DNA of 64,000 bases from Sphingomonas_E sp042693015 (GTDB lineage Bacteria; Pseudomonadota; Alphaproteobacteria; Sphingomonadales; Sphingomonadaceae), in assembly GCF_042693015.1 (NCBI RefSeq), contig NZ_CP170544.1, forward strand, positions 1,178,001 through 1,242,000. The letters run 5' to 3'. The notes beneath the pieces are model-generated. The model had not been told where the DNA came from. It worked only from the letters and a program-made list of their open reading frames with translations, and searched no databases. Every line of letters begins with the position of its first letter. Within the stretch, counting starts at the first letter, position 1. Position numbers and translations under genes: made by a program. Below, piece by piece: positions 53,459 through 62,244 of the stretch.

Positions 53459-55027
53459 TTACTCGGCGGCTTCGGCGGCCTCTGCGTCCTTCCAGACCAG
53501 CACCGGCTTGCGCGCGGCCAGCGTCTCGTCGAGCCGGCGGCGCGGGGCGAGATGCGGCGCGCCCTTGAGCGCGGGATCGCCGGCCTTGGCCCGTTCACCC
53601 ACCGAACGCAGCGCGCCGATGAATTGGTCGAGCGCCGCCTTGCTCTCGGTCTCGGTAGGCTCCACCAGCATTGCGCCATGGATGACGAGCGGGAAATAGA
53701 CCGTCATCGGGTGGAAGCCCTCATCGATCAGTCCCTTGGCGATATCGAGCGTCGAGAAACCCTCGGGCAGATTATCGTCCGAGAAGAGCGCCTCGTGCAT
53801 GCAAGGGCCGGACGCCGCGAACGGCGCCTCGAGCACATCTTCCAGGCTGCGCAGGATATAGTTGGCGTTGAGCACGGCATCTTCGGACACCTGCTTCAGA
53901 CCATCCGCGCCGTGGCTCAACATATAGGCCGCGGCACGGACGAACATGCCCATCTGGCCGTGGAAGGCGACCATGCGGCCGAAGGAGGACGCATGATGCT
54001 CGCCCGCCGTCTCTTCCTCGACCAACACATAATGGCCGCCCTGCTTCTCGACGAAGGGCAGCGGGGCATAAGGTGCGAGCAGATCGGAGAACACCACCGG
54101 CCCCGACCCCGGCCCGCCGCCGCCATGCGGGGTGGAGAAGGTCTTGTGCAGGTTGATGTGCATCGCATCGACACCGAGATCGCCCGGCCGCACCCGGCCG
54201 ACGATGGCGTTGAAATTGGCGCCATCGCAATAGACCAAGGCGCCCGCCGCGTGGACCGCATCCGAGATATTCTTCATATCCGGCTCGAACAGGCCGCAGG
54301 TATTAGGGTTGGTGATCATCACCGCCGCCACGTCCGGCCCCAGCCGCGCCTTCAACGCTTCGAGGTCGACGCGGCCCGCGGGCGTCGCCGGGATATTCTC
54401 GACCGCATAGCCGCAGAAGGCGGCCGTCGCCGGGTTGGTGCCATGGGCGCTTTCGGGCACCAGGATCACCTTGCGGGCATCGCCGCGAGCTTCCAGCGCC
54501 GAACGGATCGCGAGCAGGCCGCACAGTTCGCCATGCGCGCCCGCCTTGGGGCTCATCGAAACCGCGGCCATGCCGGTCAGTTTGACCAGCCATTCGCCGA
54601 TGAGATGGATCAGTTCCAGCGCGCCCTGCACCGAATCCACCGGCTGCAGCGGATGGATGTCGGCGAAGCCGGGGAGCCGCGCCATCTTCTCGTTGAGGCG
54701 CGGATTATGCTTCATCGTGCAACTTCCCAGCGGGAAGAGGCCGAGATCGATCGCATAATTCTGGCGGCTGAGGCGGGTGTAGTGGCGCACCGCTTCCGGT
54801 TCGGCCAGGCCCGGCAGGCCGAACGAGCGATTGCGTTCGAGGCCGCCGAGGCGGCTCGCCACCTTGGGCGCTTCCGGCAGGTCGACGCCGGTGCGTTCGG
54901 TGTCGCCGATCTCGAAGATCAGCGCCTCTTCCAGCATCAGGCCCTTGTTGCCGGTGAAGGTCGCGACGCTGCTGCCGGCTTCGCTCGACGCCATTTCGGG
55001 GCGCCATCCGCTCTGGTTGATGCTCAT
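53459..55027 (-). CDS. gcvPB: glycine dehydrogenase (decarboxylating) subunit 2
   Basis: The 522-residue subunit of the split P protein carries PLP on the lysine of NLHKTFSTPHGGGGPGSGP near residue 285. LFPLGSCTMKHNPRLNE near 95 is typical. It decarboxylates glycine and passes the aminomethyl group to lipoyl-GcvH. It overlaps the gcvPA stop by four bases (ATGA) and is the last gene of the gcv operon. Confidence 0.97.
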   Translation of the reverse strand: MSINQSGWRPEMASSEAGSSVATFTGNKGLMLEEALIFEIGDTERTGVDLPEAPKVASRLGGLERNRSFGLPGLAEPEAVRHYTRLSRQNYAIDLGLFPLGSCTMKHNPRLNEKMARLPGFADIHPLQPVDSVQGALELIHLIGEWLVKLTGMAAVSMSPKAGAHGELCGLLAIRSALEARGDARKVILVPESAHGTNPATAAFCGYAVENIPATPAGRVDLEALKARLGPDVAAVMITNPNTCGLFEPDMKNISDAVHAAGALVYCDGANFNAIVGRVRPGDLGVDAMHINLHKTFSTPHGGGGPGSGPVVFSDLLAPYAPLPFVEKQGGHYVLVEEETAGEHHASSFGRMVAFHGQMGMFVRAAAYMLSHGADGLKQVSEDAVLNANYILRSLEDVLEAPFAASGPCMHEALFSDDNLPEGFSTLDIAKGLIDEGFHPMTVYFPLVIHGAMLVEPTETESKAALDQFIGALRSVGERAKAGDPALKGAPHLAPRRRLDETLAARKPVLVWKDAEAAEAAE

Positions 55028-56391
55028 CGCAGCGCCTCCTCAATCGCATCGGCCAATTCTTCGACATCCTCGTCGGTCGTGGTTTCGGTGACCGCAACAA
55101 CGAGACCGTTCTCCAGTGCGGCGACGCCCGGATAGAGACGGCCGAGCGAAACGCCGCCCAAAATGCCGTCATCGGCGAGCGCCCGGACGACGGGGCGGGC
55201 TTCCTTCGACAGCTTCAGCGTGAATTCGTTGAAGAAGGCGTCGTTGACCAGCTCGACGCCGGGCACCTTTGCCAGCCGTTCGGCAGCGGCGACCGCCTTG
55301 GCGTGGTTGAGCGCAGCGAGATCGCGCAGGCCGCGTTCGCCGAGCAAGGTCATGTGGATCGAGAAAGCCAGCGCGCAAAGGCCCGAATTGGTGCAGATGT
55401 TCGACGTCGCCTTCTCGCGGCGGATATGCTGCTCGCGCGTCGAAAGCGTCAGCACGTAGCCGCGCTTGCCCTCGGCATCGACGGTCTCACCGCACAGCCG
55501 GCCCGGCATCTGGCGGACATATTTGTCGCGGGTTGCGAACAGGCCGACATAAGGCCCGCCGAACTGAAGGCCGACACCGAGCGCCTGGCCCTCGCCCACG
55601 ACGATATCCGCACCCATCTCGCCCGGCGAGCGGATCGCGCCCAAAGCGACCGGTTCGGTCACGACGGCGATCAGCAGTGCGCCCATTTCGTGGCAGCGCG
55701 CGGCAAGCTCGGACAAATCCGCGACATGACCGAGGATGTTGGGGTTCTGGACGACGACGCAGTTCGTCTCCTTGTCGACGGCGGCGATCAGCTTGGCGAG
55801 GTCATCGCCCGGCGCGCCAACGGTCAGTTCGGGGACGGCGGTTTCCAGCACGTCGCCGGTGAACTTCGCCATCGTCGTGCAGACCGACACATAATGCGGG
55901 TGGACGCCGCCCGAGATCAGCGCCTTGGCACGCTTGGTGATGCGGCGCGCCATGACGATCGCCTCCCAGCACGCGGTAGACCCGTCATACATCGAGGCGT
56001 TGGCGACGTCGCAACCGAGCAGGCGCGCGACCTGCGTCTGGAACTCGAACAAGACCTGTAGCGTGCCTTGGGCGATTTCCGGCTGATAGGGCGTGTAGGC
56101 GGTCAGGAACTCGCCGCGCTGGATGAGATGATCGACGCTCGCCGGGACATGGTGGCGATAGGCGCCGCAGCCGAGGAAGAAGGGGCCGTCGCCAGCGGCG
56201 AGGTTGCGCCCGGCCAGTTCCTTGAGCTGGCGTTCGACCGCGATCTCGGAAGCGTGGGCCGGCAGGCCCGCGATCGGCGCGGAAAGCCGGGCGGCTTCGG
56301 GAACGTCGACGAACAGGTCGTCAATGGTCTGCGCGCCGATGGTGCGGAGCATCGCGCTCCGATCGGCGTCGGTTAGAGGCAGATAGCGCAT
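55024..56391 (-). CDS. gcvPA: glycine dehydrogenase (decarboxylating) subunit 1
   Basis: The 455-residue subunit pairs with gcvPB to form the P protein. It begins MRYLPLTDADRSAMLRTIGA, with YTPYQPEIAQGTLQVLFEFQTQ near residue 98 and a Rossmann-like PLP-type fold but no PLP lysine, as expected for the A subunit. The split P form is widespread in alphaproteobacteria. It starts one base after the stop of the methyltransferase gene. Confidence 0.96.
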   Translation of the reverse strand: MRYLPLTDADRSAMLRTIGAQTIDDLFVDVPEAARLSAPIAGLPAHASEIAVERQLKELAGRNLAAGDGPFFLGCGAYRHHVPASVDHLIQRGEFLTAYTPYQPEIAQGTLQVLFEFQTQVARLLGCDVANASMYDGSTACWEAIVMARRITKRAKALISGGVHPHYVSVCTTMAKFTGDVLETAVPELTVGAPGDDLAKLIAAVDKETNCVVVQNPNILGHVADLSELAARCHEMGALLIAVVTEPVALGAIRSPGEMGADIVVGEGQALGVGLQFGGPYVGLFATRDKYVRQMPGRLCGETVDAEGKRGYVLTLSTREQHIRREKATSNICTNSGLCALAFSIHMTLLGERGLRDLAALNHAKAVAAAERLAKVPGVELVNDAFFNEFTLKLSKEARPVVRALADDGILGGVSLGRLYPGVAALENGLVVAVTETTTDEDVEELADAIEEALR

Positions 56392-56392
56392 G

Positions 56393-57160
56393 TTACGAGG
56401 CTTTCCTCATGCTGAATCTCAGGCGGACATAATCGGCAACCCAGCTTCCGTCGGGCTGCAGGAAATCTTGTTCAAGCCGCTTCTCGACGGCTTCGGCCAC
56501 TTCGGCCTGTTCGGCATCGGGGACGTCGGCGGCGTCCATGAAGCCGGCGCGGAAGGTGCGCAGCCAGCCCGCGACACCGGCCGGAAGCGGCGTCGGGCGG
56601 GGGATGAGCTGGGCTTCAATGTCGACAAAGCCGGCCGCGGTATAGACTGCCGAGAACTCTTCCGGCGTCGGATACCATTGCGGCGCGCCATCCGGCAGCG
56701 CGTAGCCGCGCTCGCGCAGTTCGGCGTAGAGCGCCGCGCGCAGCTTCGCGATGTTGCCGTGGCCACCCATCTCGCCGACGAAGCGGCCGCCGGGCTGGAG
56801 CGCGCGAAACACGCCCGCCGCGACCGCCGCGCCATCGAGCATCCAGTGGAGCGCGGCGTTGGAGAAGACGGCGTCGAACTCCGGCCCGAAGGCCAGTGCC
56901 TGGCCGTCCACGACACGGGCGTCGAGCCCGCGGGCCAACGCGGCCGCGACCATCGTGTCGGCTGCATCTATCCCCAATATGCTGGCGCCGGCCGCTGCGA
57001 TCTTCTCGGTCAGCACACCGTCGCCACAGCCAAGGTCGAGAATCCTCTCGCCCGGCTGCGGATCGAGCAGCGCCAGGACCGGTGCGCCGAGCGCAGGCAC
57101 GAAAGCCGCGTTCGTCGCATAGTCCCGTGCTTCCCAGCGACTGGTGGGGTTGACGCTCAC
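56393..57160 (-). CDS. class I SAM-dependent methyltransferase within the gcv operon
   Basis: The 255-residue protein has the SAM motif I ILDLGCGDGVLTEKIA, acidic loop GIDAADTMVAAA, motif II-like FDAVFSNAALHWM and a C-terminal lid region (APQWYPTPEEFSAVYTAAGF). It is of the trans-aconitate methyltransferase-like type; the substrate is not known. It begins with a GTG that overlaps the gcvH stop by four bases (GTGA) and its stop is one base before gcvPA, so it is translated together with the glycine cleavage system. Confidence 0.87.
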   Translation of the reverse strand: MSVNPTSRWEARDYATNAAFVPALGAPVLALLDPQPGERILDLGCGDGVLTEKIAAAGASILGIDAADTMVAAALARGLDARVVDGQALAFGPEFDAVFSNAALHWMLDGAAVAAGVFRALQPGGRFVGEMGGHGNIAKLRAALYAELRERGYALPDGAPQWYPTPEEFSAVYTAAGFVDIEAQLIPRPTPLPAGVAGWLRTFRAGFMDAADVPDAEQAEVAEAVEKRLEQDFLQPDGSWVADYVRLRFSMRKAS

Positions 57161-57528
57161 AGCGTCTCCACGAACGCCTTGTAACCGGCGTCGTCGAGCA
57201 GGCCGTCCAACTCGGCGGTATTCGTCAGCTTGAGCTTGAAGAACCAGCCATCGCTTTCCGGCGCGGTGTTGACGAGCGAGGGATCGGCTTCGACCGCGGC
57301 ATTACCCTCGATCACTTCACCCGAAACCGGCGCGTAGACGTCCGATGCAGCCTTCACCGATTCGACGACCGCGGCTTCCTTGCCCTTTTCGACCGACGTG
57401 CCGGCGGGCGGGACCTCGACGAACACGACGTCGCCAAGCTGCGACTGGGCATAATCGGTGATGCCGACCGTGGCGGTATCGCCCTCGACCGAAATCCACT
57501 CATGATCCTTGGTGAAATAGAGCGTCAT
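57157..57528 (-). CDS. gcvH: glycine cleavage system H protein
   Basis: The 123-residue lipoyl carrier starts MTLYFTKDHEWISVEGDTATVGITDYAQSQLGDVVFVE. The lipoylated lysine lies in EAAVVESVKAASDVYAPVSGEV. It shuttles the aminomethyl group between P, T and L proteins. It begins three bases after gcvT and ends overlapping the methyltransferase start. Confidence 0.97.
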   Translation of the reverse strand: MTLYFTKDHEWISVEGDTATVGITDYAQSQLGDVVFVEVPPAGTSVEKGKEAAVVESVKAASDVYAPVSGEVIEGNAAVEADPSLVNTAPESDGWFFKLKLTNTAELDGLLDDAGYKAFVETL

Positions 57529-57531
57529 GGC

Positions 57532-58653
57532 TCAGGCTCCCTTGCGCACATAATTATGGGGGACGAAGGGCATGGGTGCGACCTTCGCCTGGAACAGCTT
57601 GCCCCGCTGCTGGAGGGTGACGGCGCTGCCGGCCTCGGCGAGCGATGCGGGCACATAGGCCATCGCAATCGGCGCCTGCAGGCTGGGCGAGAAGCCGCCC
57701 GAGGTGACGCGGCCGACTTCGCTGCCTTCCGCATCGAGCACGGTGCCGCCCTCGCGGACCGGCTGGCGGCCTTCGACGATCAGGCCGACGCGCTTCACCA
57801 CCGGGCCTTCGGCGCGTTCGATCGAGATGCGCTCATAGCCCGGAAAGCCGCCTTCCTCCCGCCTTCGCTTGGGAATAGCGAAGCCGAGATCAGCCGAGAC
57901 CGGCGTCGTGTCCGGGTCCAGATCATGGCCGTAGAGCGGCAAGCCCGCTTCAAGCCGCAGCGAGTCGCGGGCGCCCAGGCCCACCGGCTTCACTTCGGGC
58001 TGTTCGCACAGCAGGGTCGCGATCGCTTCAGCGGCCGAGGCCGGCAGCGAAATTTCGAAGCCATCCTCGCCGGTATAGCCCGAACGGCTGATCCAGCAGG
58101 AAACGCCGCCCAAGCGGAAGGCGCCCGCGGTCATGAACACCAGCTTCTCGACACCCGGTGACAGCCGCGACAGCGCGTCGACTGCCTTCGGCCCCTGCAG
58201 CGCCAGCAGCGCCTGCTCGTCCATATGGTTGAGCGTCACATGCTCAGGCAGTTGCTCGTGCATATGGGCGATGTCGTCATATTTGGTCGCGCCGTTGACG
58301 ACGACATAGAGGTCGCCCTTGGTGCGTGTGACCATGAGATCGTCGAGCACGCCGCCGCTGTCGTTCAGCAGCAGCGAATAGCGCATCCGCCCTTCGGCCA
58401 GGCCCTTGATGTCGCCCGGCATCAAGGCTTCGAGCGCTTCGTCGGCATTTTCGCCGGAAACGAGCAACTGACCCATATGGCTGACGTCGAACAGGCCGGC
58501 GGACTGGCGGGTCCACAGATGCTCGGCCATGATCCCTTCATACTGGACGGGCATCCAGTAGCCGGCGAACGGAACCATCCGGCCGTCGCGATTGCGATGC
58601 CAGGCATCTAGCGGCAGCGTCTGCGGGATTTCGTCGGTGGATTCGTCGCTCAT
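57532..58653 (-). CDS. gcvT: glycine cleavage system aminomethyltransferase (T protein)
   Basis: The 373-residue folate enzyme starts at ATG 58653 behind GGGAGATCC (an open frame of 18 further codons runs upstream into the riboswitch and is not used). It has PVQYEGIMAEHLWTRQSAGLFDVSHMGQL at the N-terminus, the folate-binding ENGKVDLD-equivalent region and GYTGEDGFEISLP near 180, then the C-terminal barrel. It releases ammonia and forms 5,10-methylene-tetrahydrofolate. It is the first gene of the riboswitch-controlled operon. Confidence 0.96.
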   Translation of the reverse strand: MSDESTDEIPQTLPLDAWHRNRDGRMVPFAGYWMPVQYEGIMAEHLWTRQSAGLFDVSHMGQLLVSGENADEALEALMPGDIKGLAEGRMRYSLLLNDSGGVLDDLMVTRTKGDLYVVVNGATKYDDIAHMHEQLPEHVTLNHMDEQALLALQGPKAVDALSRLSPGVEKLVFMTAGAFRLGGVSCWISRSGYTGEDGFEISLPASAAEAIATLLCEQPEVKPVGLGARDSLRLEAGLPLYGHDLDPDTTPVSADLGFAIPKRRREEGGFPGYERISIERAEGPVVKRVGLIVEGRQPVREGGTVLDAEGSEVGRVTSGGFSPSLQAPIAMAYVPASLAEAGSAVTLQQRGKLFQAKVAPMPFVPHNYVRKGA

Positions 58654-58715
58654 CAGGATCTCCCGTGCCAAGGCCGACAAGGCGAGCGGCCGCGATGGCC
58701 TTCGCACCTGTCGCC

Positions 58716-58940
58716 CCCTCTGTCACGGAACCTGAGAGCTTTCCCCCGGATCACACAAGTCCGGGGTTACCCCTTCGGTGGCCCCAGCCGAAGCCAGAGC
58801 GCTTTCCAGAGTGCCTTATCGATCACGCGGTCCCGTGGCCTGAGAGATTCCGGGGCGGTTGCTCCTTCGGCGGTGTGAGATTCGCTATCAACGAACCCCG
58901 CACACTCTCCCGCGCGATCGTCCGAGAATCTCTCCTCGGC
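58716..58940 (-). ncRNA. tandem glycine riboswitch upstream of gcvT
   Basis: Read on the minus strand, aptamer 1 (about 58914-58836) starts GGGAGAG and contains GCCGAAGGAGCAA and the closing ATCTCTCAGG; aptamer 2 (about 58818-58716) starts ACTCTGGAAAG and contains CACCGAAGGGGTAA, with closing GCTCTCAGGT and CAGAGGG. The two are about 18 bases apart, the usual cooperative arrangement. It ends about 60 bases before the gcvT start, so it may control translation or an early terminator. Glycine normally switches the operon on. Confidence 0.95.
58926..58939 (-). promoter_or_regulatory. leader hairpin able to compete with aptamer 1
   Basis: Just 5' of aptamer 1 on the minus strand, GAGAGATTC (58934-58926) sits in a small hairpin with CCGAG/CTCGG arms. 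The nine bases are exactly complementary to GAATCTCTC, the 3' strand of aptamer 1 P1 (58850-58842). An alternative fold that opens the aptamer is therefore possible. Confidence 0.4.
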
Positions 58941-59006
58941 GGCTGATCGAGCCTTGGCCCCAGCCGCCGACCGAGTCAACGCCGGTCGCGCTGCATCGCG
59001 GCAAAT

Positions 59007-59648
59007 TTAACGCGTGGCGTTATAGGCAAGCTGGTCCTGGGTAAGCTGGAAACCGATCAGCAACTCGAAGCTCGACTGACGCACGGCGGCGCGCACCGCG
59101 GGATCGGCCAGCGGATCGATCGACGCATCGGCATCCTCGGGCTTGCGCTTGCGACGGATCTGCTGCTCGATCTCCGGCGGCAGCGTGGCAGCAGACATGG
59201 CGATATTGGCGTTGCCGCCACCGGCTGCCGTCGCGCGCGCCTCGCCATCGGCAAAGCGCAGCACAACGCGGCTGATCTGCTTGGAAACGATCTGGGTGCC
59301 GCCGCGGGTGACGGTGGCGAAATAAGGCAGCACCACCTCGCGCGCGCCGCTGGTGTCGCTGCGGCGGGCCTGGATCTCGAAGGTCGCGTCGGCGACGATG
59401 CGATCGCCCTGTTCGGCGCAGGTGTTGCGCAGGTTAGTGATCGTGGCAACCACATCGATCGCGCGGGAATCGCGGCTCGTCGGCGGGTTGAACAGGGTCA
59501 CGTCACCGGTATTCACCGGAATCGCCACGGCGGGGCAGGAAGAGCGAACGGACTTGATGCCGCCGGTCTCGTCAAATTCCGCTCCGTTGGCGCAGCCGGC
59601 CAGCGCCAGCGCGACGAGGCTGATGGCGATCGTCTTGGGTTGAAACAA
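59007..59648 (-). CDS. putative lipoprotein of unknown function
   Basis: The 213-residue protein probably starts at TTG 59648 (MFQPKTIAISLVALALAGC), giving a standard lipobox LAGC followed by ANGAEFDETG. The mature part has two beta-rich stretches (RAIDVVATITNLRNTCAEQGDRIVADATFEIQARR) and a C-terminal coiled-like region. Anchoring to the outer or inner membrane is expected. It is divergent from ispH. Function unknown. Confidence 0.72.
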   Translation of the reverse strand: MFQPKTIAISLVALALAGCANGAEFDETGGIKSVRSSCPAVAIPVNTGDVTLFNPPTSRDSRAIDVVATITNLRNTCAEQGDRIVADATFEIQARRSDTSGAREVVLPYFATVTRGGTQIVSKQISRVVLRFADGEARATAAGGGNANIAMSAATLPPEIEQQIRRKRKPEDADASIDPLADPAVRAAVRQSSFELLIGFQLTQDQLAYNATR

Positions 59649-59759
59649 GGGGGCAATCCTCTGCAATCTATGGGCCGGCGGCGATTGGCCGCGAACGGGC
59701 CGGCGCGGATCATAGGAAGCGCCTTCCGCGCAGGCAAGCAATCGCGTAGAGCGCACGAC

Positions 59760-60719
59760 ATGGCCGAAGCTTCCGCTCCCTTTCCCCCGCTCCGCCTGCT
59801 GATCGCAGCGCCGCGCGGCTTCTGCGCCGGCGTCGACCGCGCGATCCGCATCGTCGAACTCGCGATCCAGAAATATGGTGCACCGGTTTATGTACGGCAT
59901 GAAATCGTCCACAACCGCTATGTGGTCGATAGCCTGAAGGCGAAGGGTGCGATCTTCGTCGAGGAACTGGACGAGGTGCCCGATGGCGTTCCCGTGGTCT
60001 TTTCCGCCCATGGCGTGCCCAAGGCGGTGCCACACAAGGCGGAAGAGCGCGGCCTTGAATATGTCGACGCCACCTGCCCGCTCGTCTCCAAGGTCCATCG
60101 CCAGGCCGAACGGCTGGTGGCGGATGGCCGCCATATCCTGTTCATCGGCCATAAGGGGCATCCCGAGGTGATCGGCACCTTCGGTCAGGTGCCCGAAGGC
60201 CGCATGACCCTGGTCGAGACCGTTGCCGATGCCGAAGCGATCGAGCCGGCCGACCCGCAAGCTCTTGCCTTCCTGACGCAGACGACCCTTTCAGTGGACG
60301 ACACCGCCGCCACCATCGCCGTGCTGCAGCGCCGTTTCCCGTCAATCCAGGCGCCGCGCGGCGAGGATATCTGCTACGCGACCTCCAACCGCCAGGCTGC
60401 CGTCAAGGAAATTGCGGCCCAGTGCGAGGCGTTGCTGGTGATCGGCGCGCCCAATTCGTCCAACTCGCTGCGGCTGGCGGAGGTGGGCGAGCGCGCCGGC
60501 GTCAAGGCGCAGCTTATCCAGCGTGCGACCGACATCGATTTCGATTGGCTCGAAGGCGTATCGGTGCTGGGCATCACCGCGGGTGCCTCCGCTCCCGAAA
60601 TCCTCGTCCGTGAAGTGGTCGACCTTATCGCGACCCGCTTTACCGTGACCGAGGAGCAGGTGGAAACTGCCCGCGAAAACATGGTGTTCAAGCTTCCCCG
60701 CATCCTCGCCGCCGCCTGA
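59760..60719 (+). CDS. ispH: 4-hydroxy-3-methylbut-2-enyl diphosphate reductase
   Basis: The 319-residue iron-sulfur enzyme starts at ATG 59760 (MAEASAPFPPLRLLIAAPRGFCAGVDRA). The three cluster cysteines lie in GFCAGVDRA, VDATCPLVSKVHRQ and DICYATSNRQ. It makes IPP and DMAPP, the last step of the MEP pathway whose earlier steps are in ispDF at the left end. Typically clustered with thrB and rnhA in sphingomonads, as here. Confidence 0.96.
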   Translation: MAEASAPFPPLRLLIAAPRGFCAGVDRAIRIVELAIQKYGAPVYVRHEIVHNRYVVDSLKAKGAIFVEELDEVPDGVPVVFSAHGVPKAVPHKAEERGLEYVDATCPLVSKVHRQAERLVADGRHILFIGHKGHPEVIGTFGQVPEGRMTLVETVADAEAIEPADPQALAFLTQTTLSVDDTAATIAVLQRRFPSIQAPRGEDICYATSNRQAAVKEIAAQCEALLVIGAPNSSNSLRLAEVGERAGVKAQLIQRATDIDFDWLEGVSVLGITAGASAPEILVREVVDLIATRFTVTEEQVETARENMVFKLPRILAAA

Positions 60720-60826
60720 ATAGCCGATGTTGCGCCGGCCCAAGCCGGCCTCGCATTGCCTTTTCCGCCGGCGCCGGGAAGAGAGGCCCCGCGGGCCGAT
60801 CGGCCGCTTCGACTGGGGGATAGATT

Positions 60827-61786
60827 TTGGCCGTCTACACGCATGTGCCCGCCGAGGAGATGGACGCGCTGCTCGGGCGCTATGATGCGGGCACGCTGGT
60901 TTCCGCCAAGGGCATCGCCGAAGGCGTGGAGAACAGCAATTATCTGGTCGACACGACGGCAAACCGTTTCATCCTAACGCTCTACGAAAAGCGCGTGGAC
61001 GCGGGCGACCTGCCCTTCTTCTTCGCCCTGCTCGATCATCTGGCAGATAAGGGCCTGCCCGTTCCGCGGACGATCAAGGACCAGGACGGCGTGCAGTTGC
61101 AATCGGTATGCGGACGACCCGCGTGCCTGATCGAGTTCCTGAACGGTGTTTCGGTCAGCCATCCCACGCCGGCGCAGGCGCGCGCGGCGGGCGCGGCGCT
61201 CGGCCGGATGCACGGCGCGCTCGTGGATTTCTCCGGTCGCCGCGCCAATGCGCTGGGGCCGGAAGGATGGGCGGAGCTTGCGGCGCGATGTGGCGACGAT
61301 CTTGATGCGATTGCACCCGGCCTCAAGGCGCGAGCCGATGAGGAGCTGCGTTACATATCCGACAATTGGCCCCATGATCTGCCGCGCAGCGTGATCCATG
61401 CGGACCTGTTTCCCGACAATGTGCTGATGCTGGGCGACGAGATCTCCGGGATCATCGATTTCTATTTCGCCGCTTATGAGGTGCGTGCCTGGGACGTCGC
61501 CGTCACCCACGCGGCCTGGTGCTTCGAAAATGACGGAACCGGCTTCGATGCCGCTCGTGCCCACTCACTGATCGCCGGCTATGAGGAGAGCTTCGGTCTC
61601 TCGCCTGCCGAACGCGCCGCCTTCCCGGCGCTGGCGCGTGGCGCCTGCCTGCGTTTCCTGCTGACACGCGCCTGGGATTGGCTCAATACACCGGCCGATG
61701 CGCTGGTGACGCGCAAGGACCCCCTTGCCTTCCTGCGCCGCCTGGACTTCTATCGCGACGCCCTTCCGGAGACGATTGGTTTGTGA
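60827..61786 (+). CDS. thrB: homoserine kinase type II (ThrB)
   Basis: The 319-residue enzyme belongs to the choline-kinase-like family: VYTHVPAEEMDALLGRY, GIAEGVENSNYLVDT, catalytic loop VIHADLFPDNVLM and DFYFAAYEVRAWDVAVTHAAWCFE. It phosphorylates homoserine for threonine synthesis. The start is TTG at 60827 with a GGGGGATAG site; the stop overlaps rnhA by four bases. Confidence 0.93.
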   Translation: MAVYTHVPAEEMDALLGRYDAGTLVSAKGIAEGVENSNYLVDTTANRFILTLYEKRVDAGDLPFFFALLDHLADKGLPVPRTIKDQDGVQLQSVCGRPACLIEFLNGVSVSHPTPAQARAAGAALGRMHGALVDFSGRRANALGPEGWAELAARCGDDLDAIAPGLKARADEELRYISDNWPHDLPRSVIHADLFPDNVLMLGDEISGIIDFYFAAYEVRAWDVAVTHAAWCFENDGTGFDAARAHSLIAGYEESFGLSPAERAAFPALARGACLRFLLTRAWDWLNTPADALVTRKDPLAFLRRLDFYRDALPETIGL

Positions 61787-62244
61787 ATGACATCACGCAT
61801 GTAGAAATTGCCACCGATGGCGCCTGCAAGGGCAATCCCGGCCCCGGCGGCTGGGGCGTCGTGCTGCGCGCGGTGGGCACGGAACGCGATCTTTCCGGCG
61901 GCGAGCCGCTGACCACGAACAACCGCATGGAATTGATGGCGGCGATCCAGGGATTGGAGGCGCTGAAGCGCCCGTGCCGCGTCACGCTCCACACCGACAG
62001 CCGCTATGTGATGGATGGGCTGACCAAGTGGATCAAGGGCTGGCTGCGCAACGGCTGGAAGACCGCCGATCGCAAACCGGTGAAGAATGCCGATCTCTGG
62101 CAGCGCCTGATCACGGCGGCCGATCCGCACCAGATCAAATGGGTGTGGGTGAAGGGCCATGCCGGCCACCCCGACAATGAGCGCGCGGACAAGCTCGCCA
62201 GCGATGCCGCGATCGCGGCCGGAGGAATGCGGCGATCGGCATGA
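61783..62244 (+). CDS. rnhA: ribonuclease HI
   Basis: The 153-residue nuclease removes RNA from RNA-DNA hybrids. It has the four catalytic acidic residues in IATDGACKGNPGPGGWG, NNRMELMAAIQGLEAL, HTDSRYVMDG and HPDNERADKLA with the His in KGHAGHP. It starts at GTG 61783, sharing GTGA with the thrB stop. Confidence 0.96.
   Translation: MNDITHVEIATDGACKGNPGPGGWGVVLRAVGTERDLSGGEPLTTNNRMELMAAIQGLEALKRPCRVTLHTDSRYVMDGLTKWIKGWLRNGWKTADRKPVKNADLWQRLITAADPHQIKWVWVKGHAGHPDNERADKLASDAAIAAGGMRRSA

Noticed and set aside
53270..55135. 621-residue plus-strand open frame across gcvPB
   Set aside because: Antisense of gcvPB; no recognisable domain.
58741..58770. GC palindrome (CCCCCGGATC / GTCCGGGG) resembling the repeat of the GIY-YIG unit
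   Set aside because: It is a stem inside glycine aptamer 2 and falls exactly in the riboswitch; similarity is coincidental.
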